From contig NZ_JAHQVB010000003.1 in NCBI RefSeq assembly GCF_019052655.1, positions 8,442 to 72,441 on the forward strand: a DNA stretch of 64,000 nt, in the 5' to 3' direction. The DNA comes from Holdemanella porci. Its GTDB lineage: Bacteria > Bacillota_I > Bacilli_A > Erysipelotrichales > Erysipelotrichaceae. The notes below the pieces were generated by a model. It worked only from the letters and a program-made list of their open reading frames with translations. It made no database searches and was not told where the DNA came from. Numbering within the stretch: the stretch's first letter is position 1; the number at the start of each line of letters is the position of its first letter. Below, one piece after another: positions 33,927-43,390 of this stretch. A program made the translations under genes and the position numbers.

Positions 33927-33991
33927 AAAATGGTACCCACAAGTGAGTATCACAACTGTCACGTTGTTGTCCTCCTTATGGGTACCATTTT
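33927..33991. terminator. bidirectional terminator with a long loop
   Basis: AAAATGGTACCCA pairs perfectly with TGGGTACCATTTT across a 39-base loop that can fold further. It lies between two convergent genes. Confidence 0.75.
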
Positions 33992-34018
33992 AGATTTTAA
34001 ATGATCTTCATCCTTTTC

Positions 34019-35887
34019 TTAATATGTTTCCTTTGTAGAAATTTCAGCTGGCTTATTTAAGATATACATGAATTCTTCACCCGTAATTGTTTCTCTTTCA
34101 TATAAGAATTTGGCAAGTTCATGTAGCTTCATTTTGTTGTCTTCTAGAATTTGATAAGCCTCGTCATGTGCTTTTTTAATTAATGTGATGGTTGCCTCAT
34201 CAATCTTAGTCGCTGTTTCATTTGAACAAGCTAAGGATGTATCGCCACCCAAATATTGGTTGTTTACTGTTTCTAAAGCTGTCATACCAAATTCATCCGA
34301 CATTCCTAATCGTGTAATCATGGCTCTGGCTAGTTTCGTGGCTTGTTCAATATCGTTGCTCGCACCACTTGTGATCGAATTAAAAATTAATTCTTCAGCA
34401 CAACGACCACCTGTATACACCATGATTTTTTGGAAAGCTTCTTCTTTTGATAATAAGTTTTGTTCGTTTTCTTCTACTTGCATAGTGTATCCCAAAGCCC
34501 CTTTTGTACGAGGAATAATTGTGATTTTATGAACGGGAGCCGTGTTTTTACATTTGGCAGCCACTAAAGCATGTCCAATTTCATGATAAGAAACAATCAT
34601 TCTTTCTCGATTTGAAATTACAGCCCCTTTCTTTTGTTCACCCGCAATAACGATTTCAATGGCTTCTTCCAAGTCTTTTTGAACCACCGTTTTACGATGG
34701 TCACGAACCGCTAATAAAGCCCCTTCATTAATGATGTTGGCAAGTTCGGCACCACTGGCACCTGCACTAGCTCTAGCGATTACGTTAAAGTCAATGTTGT
34801 TTGAGCATTTGATGTCTTTGGCATGTAATTTAAGAATGGCTTCACGACCGGCAAGATCAGGAAGTTCAACTGGAATTCTTCGATCAAATCGACCAGGACG
34901 TGTTAAAGCAGGATCTAATGAGTCAGGACGGTTTGTGGCGGCAAGCAATACGACGCCTTTGGATCCATCAAATCCATCCATTTCAGCAAGTAACTGGTTC
35001 AATGTTTGTTCACGCTCATCATTACCATTCATACCTGCACCATCACGTTTTTTACCAATGGTATCAATTTCATCAATAAATACAATACAAGGTGCTTTTT
35101 CACGAGCTTGTTTAAATAGGTCACGCACTTTAGCGGCTCCTCTACCAACAAACATTTCTACGAATTCACTACCTGAAATCGAGAAGAATGGAACGCCAGC
35201 TTCACCCGCAACGGCTTTGGCAAGTAGTGTTTTACCAGTTCCAGGAGGACCGACTAATAAGGCTCCTTTTGGCATCTTGGCACCAATCTCTTTATATTTA
35301 GCTGGATTGTTTAAGAAGTCTACAATTTCTTGTAGGTTTTCCTTCGCTTCTTCTTGTCCAGCTACATCCTTGAATGTTTTTCCCGTTTGTTCACCGACAT
35401 AGACTTTGGCATTGCTCTTTCCTAGATTGCCTAGACCAAAACCAGAGCCTTGTGAAAATGACATTTGATCATCCCCGCCCATTTTCTTTTGCATACGCTT
35501 AAACATCCATGATCCAAATGCCCAGAAAATGATTAATGGTAAGAAAAAGGAAATTAAACTCGATAAAATTGGATTCATTTGTTCTTGATAGACTTGGCCA
35601 AACTTAGCTCCAGATTTATCCAAACGATTGACTAAATCTGAATCATTCATAACACCTGTTTTATATGTTTTATCTGTTGAATTTTTCTTTAATGTGTAAT
35701 AAATATTGTGATTTTCAATTTGCACAGTATCTATCTTCTTTTCTTCAATTTTATTTAAGAAATCTGAGTAATTGGTGGTTTCAAGCTTAGATTGTTGAAA
35801 CATAGGGAATACGATAAAGTTTAAAGCCATAATAACAATCAATATGATCATGTAATATCTATATAAAGGCTTCTTTTGTTTGTTCAT
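34019..35887 (-). CDS. ftsH: ATP-dependent zinc metalloprotease FtsH
   Basis: 622 aa membrane-anchored AAA+ protease that degrades unneeded membrane and regulatory proteins. Two membrane segments (about 10-30 and 108-128) bracket an outer domain. Walker A GPPGTGKT, Walker [10 protein letters not shown], the second region of homology with RPGRFDRRI, and the zinc-binding [10 protein letters not shown] are intact. The start follows AAGGAGGAACACTC. A CIRCE element overlaps its promoter. Confidence 0.98.
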   Translation of the reverse strand: MNKQKKPLYRYYMIILIVIMALNFIVFPMFQQSKLETTNYSDFLNKIEEKKIDTVQIENHNIYYTLKKNSTDKTYKTGVMNDSDLVNRLDKSGAKFGQVYQEQMNPILSSLISFFLPLIIFWAFGSWMFKRMQKKMGGDDQMSFSQGSGFGLGNLGKSNAKVYVGEQTGKTFKDVAGQEEAKENLQEIVDFLNNPAKYKEIGAKMPKGALLVGPPGTGKTLLAKAVAGEAGVPFFSISGSEFVEMFVGRGAAKVRDLFKQAREKAPCIVFIDEIDTIGKKRDGAGMNGNDEREQTLNQLLAEMDGFDGSKGVVLLAATNRPDSLDPALTRPGRFDRRIPVELPDLAGREAILKLHAKDIKCSNNIDFNVIARASAGASGAELANIINEGALLAVRDHRKTVVQKDLEEAIEIVIAGEQKKGAVISNRERMIVSYHEIGHALVAAKCKNTAPVHKITIIPRTKGALGYTMQVEENEQNLLSKEEAFQKIMVYTGGRCAEELIFNSITSGASNDIEQATKLARAMITRLGMSDEFGMTALETVNNQYLGGDTSLACSNETATKIDEATITLIKKAHDEAYQILEDNKMKLHELAKFLYERETITGEEFMYILNKPAEISTKETY

Positions 35888-35915
35888 GAGTGTTCCTCCT
35901 TATGAAATTGATTAC

Positions 35916-35943
35916 ATTATACACCTTATTAGCACTTTGACAA
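35916..35943 (-). promoter_or_regulatory. ftsH promoter
   Basis: On the minus strand: TTGTCA, a 16-base spacer, TATAAT. The -35 lies inside the CIRCE spacer. Confidence 0.7.
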
Positions 35944-35955
35944 GTAGAGTGCTAC
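35929..35955. promoter_or_regulatory. CIRCE element (HrcA operator)
   Basis: TTAGCACTT, nine bases, GAGTGCTAC: 16 of 18 arm positions equal the consensus TTAGCACTC-N9-GAGTGCTAA. It covers the -35 of ftsH, so HrcA would repress ftsH until heat shock. Confidence 0.75.
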
Positions 35956-36007
35956 ATATTCCATAATTCCACATAATTTAAAAGAAAAAGTACCGCCATT
36001 GCGATAC

Positions 36008-36843
36008 TTAATGAGTTGTGATACGCGTAATATGTACAATTAAATATATTTTTTCATCACGCGTAATTTGTTTATGTAGTAATCTATCGATATATTTTTC
36101 GATTTGTTCTACGCAGTCTAATGCAGAAGAATTCTTGATAATATATGTATAATATATATCATCATTTTCATTTTCAAGCATTTTATTTTCTAAAAGTCGT
36201 TGTAAGAAAAATTGCATGTGAACAACAAATCTTGAATAGTTTAGCGAATTCTCATCAATTGTATAGCCATAATGTAATTGAATGATTTGAAAAATATCTT
36301 TTAACATTTTGACCATCAACATACCATTTTCTGTTGAAAGATCGTTCGATTTGATTTGTGCATTCACAAAGTGAAAGGCAATGTTTCCGGCTTCTGTTTC
36401 AGGCAATTGAATATGAAGTGTTTCATTAATGTAGTCTACAGCTTGTAAACCAAGCATAAATTCATTTGGATAAAATTTTGGATTTCCCACAACATTCTAT
36501 TTTGTAGAACAATGCCTTTTTCATATCTTTCTACCGCATATAACAAGTGATCTAACAAGGTCACAAAGATTTGTTTGTTGAATGGAGAAGAAATTTTAAG
36601 TTGTGCCATTTCAATGATGTGGTGCACAATTTCTAAATAGATGTCGGGTGCGTTTTCTAAAACTTGAAGATATCCATTTTTATTTGTACTATCTTGAAGA
36701 ATGTATGTTTTTTCTATATCTTCATCTCTAATTTCGTCTCCTACTTTATAGTGAAAACGCAGCCCCTTTCCCATCACAATCATTTCCTCATGATTATCAT
36801 TCACTAGAAGCATATTGTTGTTTAAAAATTTTTCGATAATCAT
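36008..36843 (-). pseudogene. licT: LicT-type antiterminator, split by a frameshift
   Basis: The first frame (start ATG 36843 behind GAGGTG) encodes the CAT RNA-binding domain (EKFLNNNMLLV, EEMIVMGKGLRF) and most of PRD1 up to RMLWEIQ; it then runs into a stop at 36436. The second frame carries on from KFYPNEFMLGLQAVDYI through the rest of PRD1 and PRD2 to 36008. The break is at CAAAATTTT (about 36473-36481 on the plus strand). One missing base explains it, but the site also reads A-AAT-TTT, a possible -1 slippery heptamer. The protein would act on the RAT at 40213-40240. Likely inactive unless the frame is bypassed or the base is a sequencing error. Confidence 0.85.
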
Positions 36844-36861
36844 GTGAAGCACCTCATCTAC

Positions 36862-38295
<1,434 letters not shown>

Positions 38296-38302
38296 TTACC
38301 TC

Positions 38303-40135
38303 CTAGTCTAAAGAAATTAATTTGTTTCCATGTTGAGTTGTTGATTGTTTTTCAATTTGAATCGAACTGAAATTCTTTGAATTTGTGATGATGATTGGAG
38401 TGGTTGTGTCATAACCTTCTTCTTTGATTTTAGCTAAATCAAAAGTTAATAGTAACTGTCCCTTTTTAACTTCTTCATTGACTTGAATTTGAGGACTGAA
38501 ATATTTTCCTTGTAGATTAACAGTATCAATGCCTATGTGCATTAAAATTTCTGTTCCATTCTTTGATTTTAATCCAATCGCATGACCTGTTGGGAAACAT
38601 ACAGTAATTGTTCCATCACAAGGAGCATATAAATTTCCTGTGCTTGGTTCGATTGCGATACCTTTTCCCATGATTTCTTGTGAGAAGACATCGTCATTTA
38701 CTTCGGACAGTGATTTTACAGTTCCATCGCAAGGTGCAACAATTTCATCTTTTGAAACAGTATCTACTACTTCTTCTTGTGGTGCATCTTCTTTAAATCC
38801 TAGAATCCATGATGCGACAAAACCTACAACGAAAGAAATAATGATTGTGACAATGGCATGAACTACGTTCATAGGGTTTTTACCAATGAAGGCTGGAATA
38901 GCAGTTAATCCTGGTGAAACAAAGGCATAACGAACTAGGCCAGTAATTCCTGCATAGATACCTCCGGCAGCTCCACCAATCATAGAAGCAACAAATGGGC
39001 GTTTTAATTTTAATAGGACACCATATAAACATGGTTCAGTAATACCCATAACTGCTGTAAATCCAGATGAAGATGCAAGAGATTTTAAGTTTTCATCTTT
39101 TGCCTTTAGAGCAACCGCCAAAGTAGCACCACCTTGTGCAATATTGCTTGCTAACATACCAGGTCCATTTACGATTTCATATCCAAGTGTAGAAATTTGA
39201 CTTGTCGCAATTGGAGTCATGGCCCATGCAGTACCTGTTAGTGTTAAGAATGGTTGGAAGGCTCCCATCAACATTGGAATCAACCAACTTACGTGTGCAT
39301 TTAAATAGTTAGCGCCAGATTGTACTAAATCGTTTAATAAGTTTCCTAATGGACCAACAATGATTAATGCGATTGGTACAGAGATAAACATCACTAAAAG
39401 TGGTTTTAAGAAAAACTTGATAATAGATGGTGAGTATTTTTCGGCAAATTTTTCAATGTAAGACATGATCCACACGCTTAAAATAATAGGAATTACACTT
39501 GATGCATAGTCAACTAATACAACAGGAGCTCCAAAGAATGTTAATGGACTTCCTGCAGCGACTAAGCCTGACCATGTTGGGTGTAAAAGAGCACATGCCA
39601 TAGTCATTGCCATGATTGGACTTGTTTTGAATTTTTGGCTAGCTCCATACGCTAAAAGGACAGGCATGAAATAGAATGGAGCATCGGAAATAAAGTTGAT
39701 GATTTCATAAGTGGAACTTGCTTCATTAACTAAGTTAAATAAAACAAGAATAGATAATACAGCTTTGATCATACCACCGCCGATTAGGGCTGGAATCACA
39801 GGAGTAAATGTAGTGGAAATTACACTGATAATACGATTGACAATACTGCCTTTTTCTTCATCGGATTCTTCGTGAGAAGTAGAAGGAACATCTTTCATTT
39901 GGGATTGAATGGCTCTAAAAACGGATTGTACTTCATTGCCAATTACGACCTGGTATTGACCACCTTTTTCTACAACACTGATAACGCCGTTTAAAGATTC
40001 CACTTTTTTGGTGTTGACTTTATTCATGTCATAAAATTCGAATCTTAAACGAGTTGCACAATGTGTTAATTGTTTGATGTTGTCGATACCACCAATGCTT
40101 TGGATGATATCATTTCCTAATTGTTGATAATTCAT
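38303..40135 (-). CDS. PTS beta-glucoside-family EIIBCA
   Basis: 610 aa, full three-domain permease. EIIB has C26 in LTHCATRLRF; EIIC spans about 105-450; EIIA at the end has H533 in EILMHIGIDTV. This is the BglF/BglP arrangement and the likely importer of aryl-beta-glucosides or similar. First gene of the operon with GH1 and licT; its leader holds a RAT and terminator. The fused EIIA could also serve the EIICB at 662-2212. Confidence 0.95.
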   Translation of the reverse strand: MNYQQLGNDIIQSIGGIDNIKQLTHCATRLRFEFYDMNKVNTKKVESLNGVISVVEKGGQYQVVIGNEVQSVFRAIQSQMKDVPSTSHEESDEEKGSIVNRIISVISTTFTPVIPALIGGGMIKAVLSILVLFNLVNEASSTYEIINFISDAPFYFMPVLLAYGASQKFKTSPIMAMTMACALLHPTWSGLVAAGSPLTFFGAPVVLVDYASSVIPIILSVWIMSYIEKFAEKYSPSIIKFFLKPLLVMFISVPIALIIVGPLGNLLNDLVQSGANYLNAHVSWLIPMLMGAFQPFLTLTGTAWAMTPIATSQISTLGYEIVNGPGMLASNIAQGGATLAVALKAKDENLKSLASSSGFTAVMGITEPCLYGVLLKLKRPFVASMIGGAAGGIYAGITGLVRYAFVSPGLTAIPAFIGKNPMNVVHAIVTIIISFVVGFVASWILGFKEDAPQEEVVDTVSKDEIVAPCDGTVKSLSEVNDDVFSQEIMGKGIAIEPSTGNLYAPCDGTITVCFPTGHAIGLKSKNGTEILMHIGIDTVNLQGKYFSPQIQVNEEVKKGQLLLTFDLAKIKEEGYDTTTPIIITNSKNFSSIQIEKQSTTQHGNKLISLD

Positions 40136-40166
40136 ATTCTCCTCTTTCTAGGCTGATGGCAATAAA

Positions 40167-40218
40167 AAAGACCAAGATAAAAGGAGCATTAAAAATGCAA
40201 CTTAAATATCTTGGTCTT
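40167..40218 (-). terminator. conditional terminator in the bgl-type leader
   Basis: AAGACCAAGAT and ATCTTGGTCTT form a perfect stem on the transcribed strand, with a small inner hairpin, followed by a T run (the A run at 40163-40169 of the plus strand). It overlaps the 3' end of the RAT. Confidence 0.85.
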
Positions 40219-40240
40219 GCCTGCATTACCAGTAACAGCC
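40213..40240 (-). promoter_or_regulatory. RAT (ribonucleic antiterminator) of LicT type
   Basis: On the minus strand it begins GGCTGTTACTGG and ends GCAGGCAAGACC, very close to the LicT/BglG consensus. It is the partner of the licT gene at the end of the same operon. Confidence 0.9.
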
Positions 40241-40256
40241 GTTATTTACATGTAGG

Positions 40257-40285
40257 ATGATAGCATAGCTAAAAATAAAATACAA
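40257..40285 (-). promoter_or_regulatory. promoter of the bgl-type operon
   Basis: On the minus strand: TTGTAT, 17 bases, TATCAT with TG one base ahead (extended -10). It lies directly upstream of the RAT. Confidence 0.6.
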
Positions 40286-40293
40286 GCACTTTT

Positions 40294-40307
40294 TGAAATC
40301 CCTTTCA
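40294..40307. promoter_or_regulatory. cre-like site upstream of the bgl-type operon
   Basis: TGAAATCCCTTTCA matches the cre consensus except for the central G. It sits just upstream of the -35. Confidence 0.45.
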
Positions 40308-40347
40308 TGAAAGGACGAAAAAATAAGAATGAGTAGACATTAAAAAA

Positions 40348-40356
40348 TGGTATAAT
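40348..40356 (+). promoter_or_regulatory. extended -10 promoter of kdgK
   Basis: TGGTATAAT, 26 bases before the start codon. No clear -35. Confidence 0.55.
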
Positions 40357-40382
40357 TAAAGAGTTTATGGAGGATATATATT

Positions 40383-41402
40383 ATGAAGGTAGTAACTTTT
40401 GGAGAAATCATGCTTCGTTTAAAGACACCAGAAAACTTGCGTATTATGCAAAGCGATGGTTTTGAGGCGAGTTATGGTGGTGCAGAGGCTAATGTAGCTG
40501 TAAGTTTAGCGATGTATGAAGATCAATGTGCTTTTGTATCTAAAGTACCAAATAACCCAGTGGGTATGTCAGCATTAAGTGAAATTCGTTATTATGGTGT
40601 AAATACGGATTATTTGGTTAGAGGTGGAGACAGATTAGGAATTTACTTCTTTGAAAAAGGAAGTGATATTCGTAGTACAAACGTTGTATATGATCGTGCA
40701 TTTAGTGCTTTTTCACTATCTCAGCCAAGTGAATATCATTGGGAAAATATCTTAGAGCCAGGAGATGTTTTCTATTTTTCAGGCGTAACTCCAGCTGTAT
40801 CTAAATATGTTGAGGATACAGTAAGAAGTGCTTTGAAGTATTGTAAGGAAAATGATATTCAAGTGATTTGTGATTTAAATTATCGTGGAAAAATGTGGTC
40901 TAAAGAACAAGCGCAAGTTGTCATGCGTGATTTAATGCAGTATGTAGATGTATGTATTGCCAATGATGAAGATTTTGAAGCAACACTAGGAATTCATGCC
41001 TTTGATGGTAACTTATCTACAGGTATTGATCAGATTGATACTTATAAAGAAGGTATGTTAGAAATTACTCGTCAATTCCCAAATGTGAAGAGTGTGACTA
41101 GTGTATTAAGAAATATGCATACTGTAGAAGAAGGAGATTGGATGGGCATCTATTACGTAGATGGAAAGTTCTACCAAAGTCCAATTCATAGAGTACATAG
41201 TTTAGAAGCTGTGGGAGCAGGAGATGCCTACGGTGCTGCATTTGTGCATGGACTAATCAATGGGTTTGATCCACAGAAAACAGTCGATTTCGCAATCAGT
41301 GCTAGTGTATTAAAGCTTATGATTCAACATGATTTTAATGTGGTAACACAAGAAGATGTATTTAAAATCATGAATTCTAAGAATACAAACTTATCTAGAT
41401 AG
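40383..41402 (+). CDS. kdgK: PfkB-family sugar kinase, probable 2-keto-3-deoxygluconate kinase
   Basis: 339 aa ribokinase-fold enzyme. Substrate loop SYGGAEANVAVSLA (about 30-43) and the anion hole/catalytic motif VGAGDAYGAAFVHGL near 280 (catalytic aspartate in GAGD). FASYGGAEAN and the GDVFYFSGVTPAVS region are characteristic of bacterial KdgK. It would phosphorylate KDG from hexuronate breakdown. Monocistronic, between two terminators. A second, broken kdgK copy lies at 55830-56140. Confidence 0.88.
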   Translation: MKVVTFGEIMLRLKTPENLRIMQSDGFEASYGGAEANVAVSLAMYEDQCAFVSKVPNNPVGMSALSEIRYYGVNTDYLVRGGDRLGIYFFEKGSDIRSTNVVYDRAFSAFSLSQPSEYHWENILEPGDVFYFSGVTPAVSKYVEDTVRSALKYCKENDIQVICDLNYRGKMWSKEQAQVVMRDLMQYVDVCIANDEDFEATLGIHAFDGNLSTGIDQIDTYKEGMLEITRQFPNVKSVTSVLRNMHTVEEGDWMGIYYVDGKFYQSPIHRVHSLEAVGAGDAYGAAFVHGLINGFDPQKTVDFAISASVLKLMIQHDFNVVTQEDVFKIMNSKNTNLSR

Positions 41403-41405
41403 AGT

Positions 41406-41448
41406 AAAAGATATCAGTTCAAATAAAATGAATTGATATCTTTTTTTA
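41406..41448 (+). terminator. intrinsic terminator after kdgK
   Basis: AAAAGATATCAGTTC pairs with GAATTGATATCTTTT (one G-U), followed by a T run. Confidence 0.85.
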
Positions 41449-41530
41449 TGAAATTTTCAGATTTAATGTCTTTTTCACATTGGGTTGTTAAACTTAAATA
41501 TGTAGATAATTATACATAAATGATATTGAA

Positions 41531-41542
41531 TATGATATCATA
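41531..41542. promoter_or_regulatory. palindrome upstream of hicA
   Basis: TATGATATCATA, a perfect 12-base palindrome, lies 14 bases before the hicA start. A site for autoregulation by the HicB antitoxin is plausible. Confidence 0.5.
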
Positions 41543-41556
41543 TAAGAAAGGACCGA

Positions 41557-41820
41557 ATGTCAAAAATTGAAAAGTTAATTGCGAAGATTGAGAATTATAA
41601 ATCTGGAAATAAAATAGAATTTTCCGATTTAGAGAAGTATTTAAAATATTTTGGTTTTAAGAAGAAAAATCAAAATGGAACAAGTCATGTAATATTTACA
41701 CATGATTTGTTAGATAGGCCTTTCCCAATTCCTAAACATGGGAATAGTGTAAAAGAAGTATATGTAAAAAAAGCGGTAGAATTAGTTGAAGAGATTAATT
41801 ACAGAAAGGAAGAGAGATAG
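41557..41820 (+). CDS. hicA: HicA-family toxin
   Basis: 87 aa, dsRNA-binding-like fold of HicA mRNA interferases. The signature GTSHVIFTH (catalytic histidine) followed by FPIPKHGNSVKEVYVKKAVEL matches the family (GS/TxH, then IPxHxxKEVxxxYV). A leading region of about 25 residues is longer than in minimal HicA proteins. Ribosome site AAGAAAGGA. Followed one base later by hicB. Confidence 0.85.
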   Translation: MSKIEKLIAKIENYKSGNKIEFSDLEKYLKYFGFKKKNQNGTSHVIFTHDLLDRPFPIPKHGNSVKEVYVKKAVELVEEINYRKEER

Positions 41821-41821
41821 T

Positions 41822-42319
41822 ATGGATTATGCAATGAAAGTATATCCTATGCATTTGGAAAATGGAAAAACAGAATGGTGTGTTGAATATCCAGATTTAA
41901 AAGGGTGTGTAGGTGGTGGAGATACAATTGAAGAGGCAATTGCCGATGCAGAAGCTTCAAAAAGAGTATATTTAAATTATTTAAAAGATGAAGGAATAGA
42001 ATTACCGGTTCCAAAAGAGGAAGGGGGTCTTCCTAGTGGAAAAATAGCTTTGAGGGTTCCTAAAACGACGCACAAGCAATTGTTAGAAAATGCACAAATG
42101 GATGGAGTGAGTCTAAATGCGTATATTAATACAGCTATTAGTGAAAAAATTGGACGAGCTTCATTTTCAAATCAACGCATATTGGAGTTGGAACAAGAGT
42201 TAGCTTATTATAAATTTAAGGATAAAAATTTAGTAGATAAGCAAAATATAGGTCATGAATTTAAGAAATTTAGTGTTGGAAATATTGTGTTAAGGTCATT
42301 AAAAGATTTTAATGTATAA
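41822..42319 (+). CDS. hicB: HicB-family antitoxin with C-terminal extension
   Basis: 165 aa. The N-terminal HicB fold (about 4-60) shows WCVEYPDLKGCVGGGDTIEEA; a ribbon-helix-helix DNA-binding segment (about 75-112) contains GKIALRVPKTTHKQLLENA and SLNAYINTAI. After it come about 45 further residues (ELEQELAYYKFKDKNL, then GNIVLRSLKDFNV) beyond a usual HicB. In known toxin-antitoxin-chaperone systems such a tail is the chaperone-addiction segment; a SecB-like gene follows nine bases downstream. Confidence 0.85.
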   Translation: MDYAMKVYPMHLENGKTEWCVEYPDLKGCVGGGDTIEEAIADAEASKRVYLNYLKDEGIELPVPKEEGGLPSGKIALRVPKTTHKQLLENAQMDGVSLNAYINTAISEKIGRASFSNQRILELEQELAYYKFKDKNLVDKQNIGHEFKKFSVGNIVLRSLKDFNV

Positions 42320-42328
42320 GGAGATTAT

Positions 42329-42715
42329 ATGTTGCAAATAACTGGAGTGAATTTATATTTGGAAAGTATCAAATATTCAGTAGAACAAGTATCTACAGGA
42401 AATGAAAATGTTCAAGTTTCTCGATTGTTAGAAATTGTGGATTGTACTGAAACAAAAATAAGTGTTCGCTTAAGAAAAGAGTTAAAATCCAAAAATTTAA
42501 ATGCTCCTTTTTTAGATATTTCTTCAATCGGGGAATTCTATTTGTCGGATAAAGCAATGCAAAATTTTGATAGTATAAGGGATATGCAAGACTATGTAGA
42601 AAAGCGATTGGATTTTCTAGTTGACAAAGTGCAAATGGATGCTTATCTATCGCAGTTGATTGCGAATGTTACAGGATCCTTTGGTAACGCGCCTGTTGTG
42701 ATTCTATCGGAATAA
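42329..42715 (+). CDS. SecB-like chaperone protein of the HicAB cassette
   Basis: 128 aa, behind AAGGAG. Three predicted beta strands (LYLESIKYSVEQ, SRLLEIVDCTETKISVRLRKEL, SIGEFYLSD) and a long C-terminal helix lead to YLSQLIANVTGSFGNAPVVIL, which aligns in pattern with the SecB end (helix, then T-x-x-x-G-x-x-P-x-x-L). Overall identity to classical SecB is low, so the call rests on this pattern, the length and the operon with HicAB. If not SecB-like, it is an unknown third member of the cassette. It has no signal peptide or membrane segment. Confidence 0.5.
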   Translation: MLQITGVNLYLESIKYSVEQVSTGNENVQVSRLLEIVDCTETKISVRLRKELKSKNLNAPFLDISSIGEFYLSDKAMQNFDSIRDMQDYVEKRLDFLVDKVQMDAYLSQLIANVTGSFGNAPVVILSE

Positions 42716-42739
42716 CGCAATTATTTCTTGATACAAAAA

Positions 42740-42767
42740 AACAATGCTCTAACTCATGAGCATTGTT
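42740..42767. terminator. bidirectional terminator
   Basis: AACAATGCTC pairs with GAGCATTGTT around TAACTCAT. The A run on its left gives a T run for the minus-strand acylphosphatase gene. Confidence 0.8.
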
Positions 42768-42771
42768 CAAG

Positions 42772-43094
42772 TTAATAGATAATACTAAAATCATTCTCAT
42801 AATAATCTAAAGGAATATCCTTTCCACTGATAAAGTCAATTTGAATACGATCAATATTTTGAAGGTCTAAAATGACTTTATTAATATCATTAGGTTTTCC
42901 CTGAAATTGTGCTGTGACACTACCATCATCATTATTTTTGGCATAGCCTGTAATACCTAATGGTTTGGCATGGCTTTGTACTTCAAAACGAAAACCAATG
43001 TTTTGAACATTTCCTTCAAAATGAAATTCCTTGCGAATTGTCCCTGGTGGCAATTCTCTTTTTATTTTCTCTTTCTTTTTAAAAAATCTAAACA
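42772..43094 (-). CDS. acylphosphatase-like protein
   Basis: 107 aa from ATG 43094. GNVQNIGFRFEVQ corresponds to the acylphosphatase signature (G-x-V-Q-G-V-x-F-R) with the catalytic arginine in GFRF, and GYAKNNDDGSV holds the catalytic asparagine. The basic N-terminus (FRFFKKKEKIKRE) is an extra of about 20 residues. The Q-N-I version of the loop deviates from the usual Q-G-V. Confidence 0.8.
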
Positions 43095-43211
43095 TAATCT
43101 TTAATCCTCTGACTATATTATAATGCAAAACAAAAAATGATGCGGTGCATTTTTTTGTGATAACGCTTAGATTTATAGACTAATTCATCAATTTGAAATT
43201 AGTATTGGTAC

Positions 43212-43225
43212 TTGTGTCGACACAA
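43212..43225. promoter_or_regulatory. palindrome TTGTGTCGACACAA
   Basis: Perfect 14-base palindrome between the acylphosphatase gene and the Gfr-like regulator. Half-sites of the same type (GAGTCGA near 43243 and TGTGTCGAA near 43277) follow. Possibly an operator set for the regulator downstream or another factor; no promoter can be assigned with confidence in 43095-43390. Confidence 0.4.
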
Positions 43226-43390
43226 AATCATAAAAAAAGAAAATGAGTCGATTATTTAAAAGATATAACAATAATGTGTCGAATGCTATAACAATTGACG
43301 AAAAAATAGAATAAAATAAAAAATGTGTTGTAAATAATTAACAAAAATATTTTCGAATTATTTTTGGATAGAATGGAGATGGTTAAAGAT

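Noticed and set aside
34731-35402. 223-codon plus-strand ORF opposite ftsH
   Set aside because: It lies entirely within ftsH on the opposite strand, has low-complexity serine/proline-rich composition and no ribosome site; ftsH is unmistakable.
43156-43169. cre site before the Gfr-like regulator
   Set aside because: TGATAACGCTTAGA deviates from the consensus at two key positions.
43095-43390. sigma-54 (-24/-12) promoter for the Gfr-like genes
   Set aside because: TTGGTAC occurs near 43205 but no TTGC follows at the right distance; the regulator itself lacks the sigma-54 loop.
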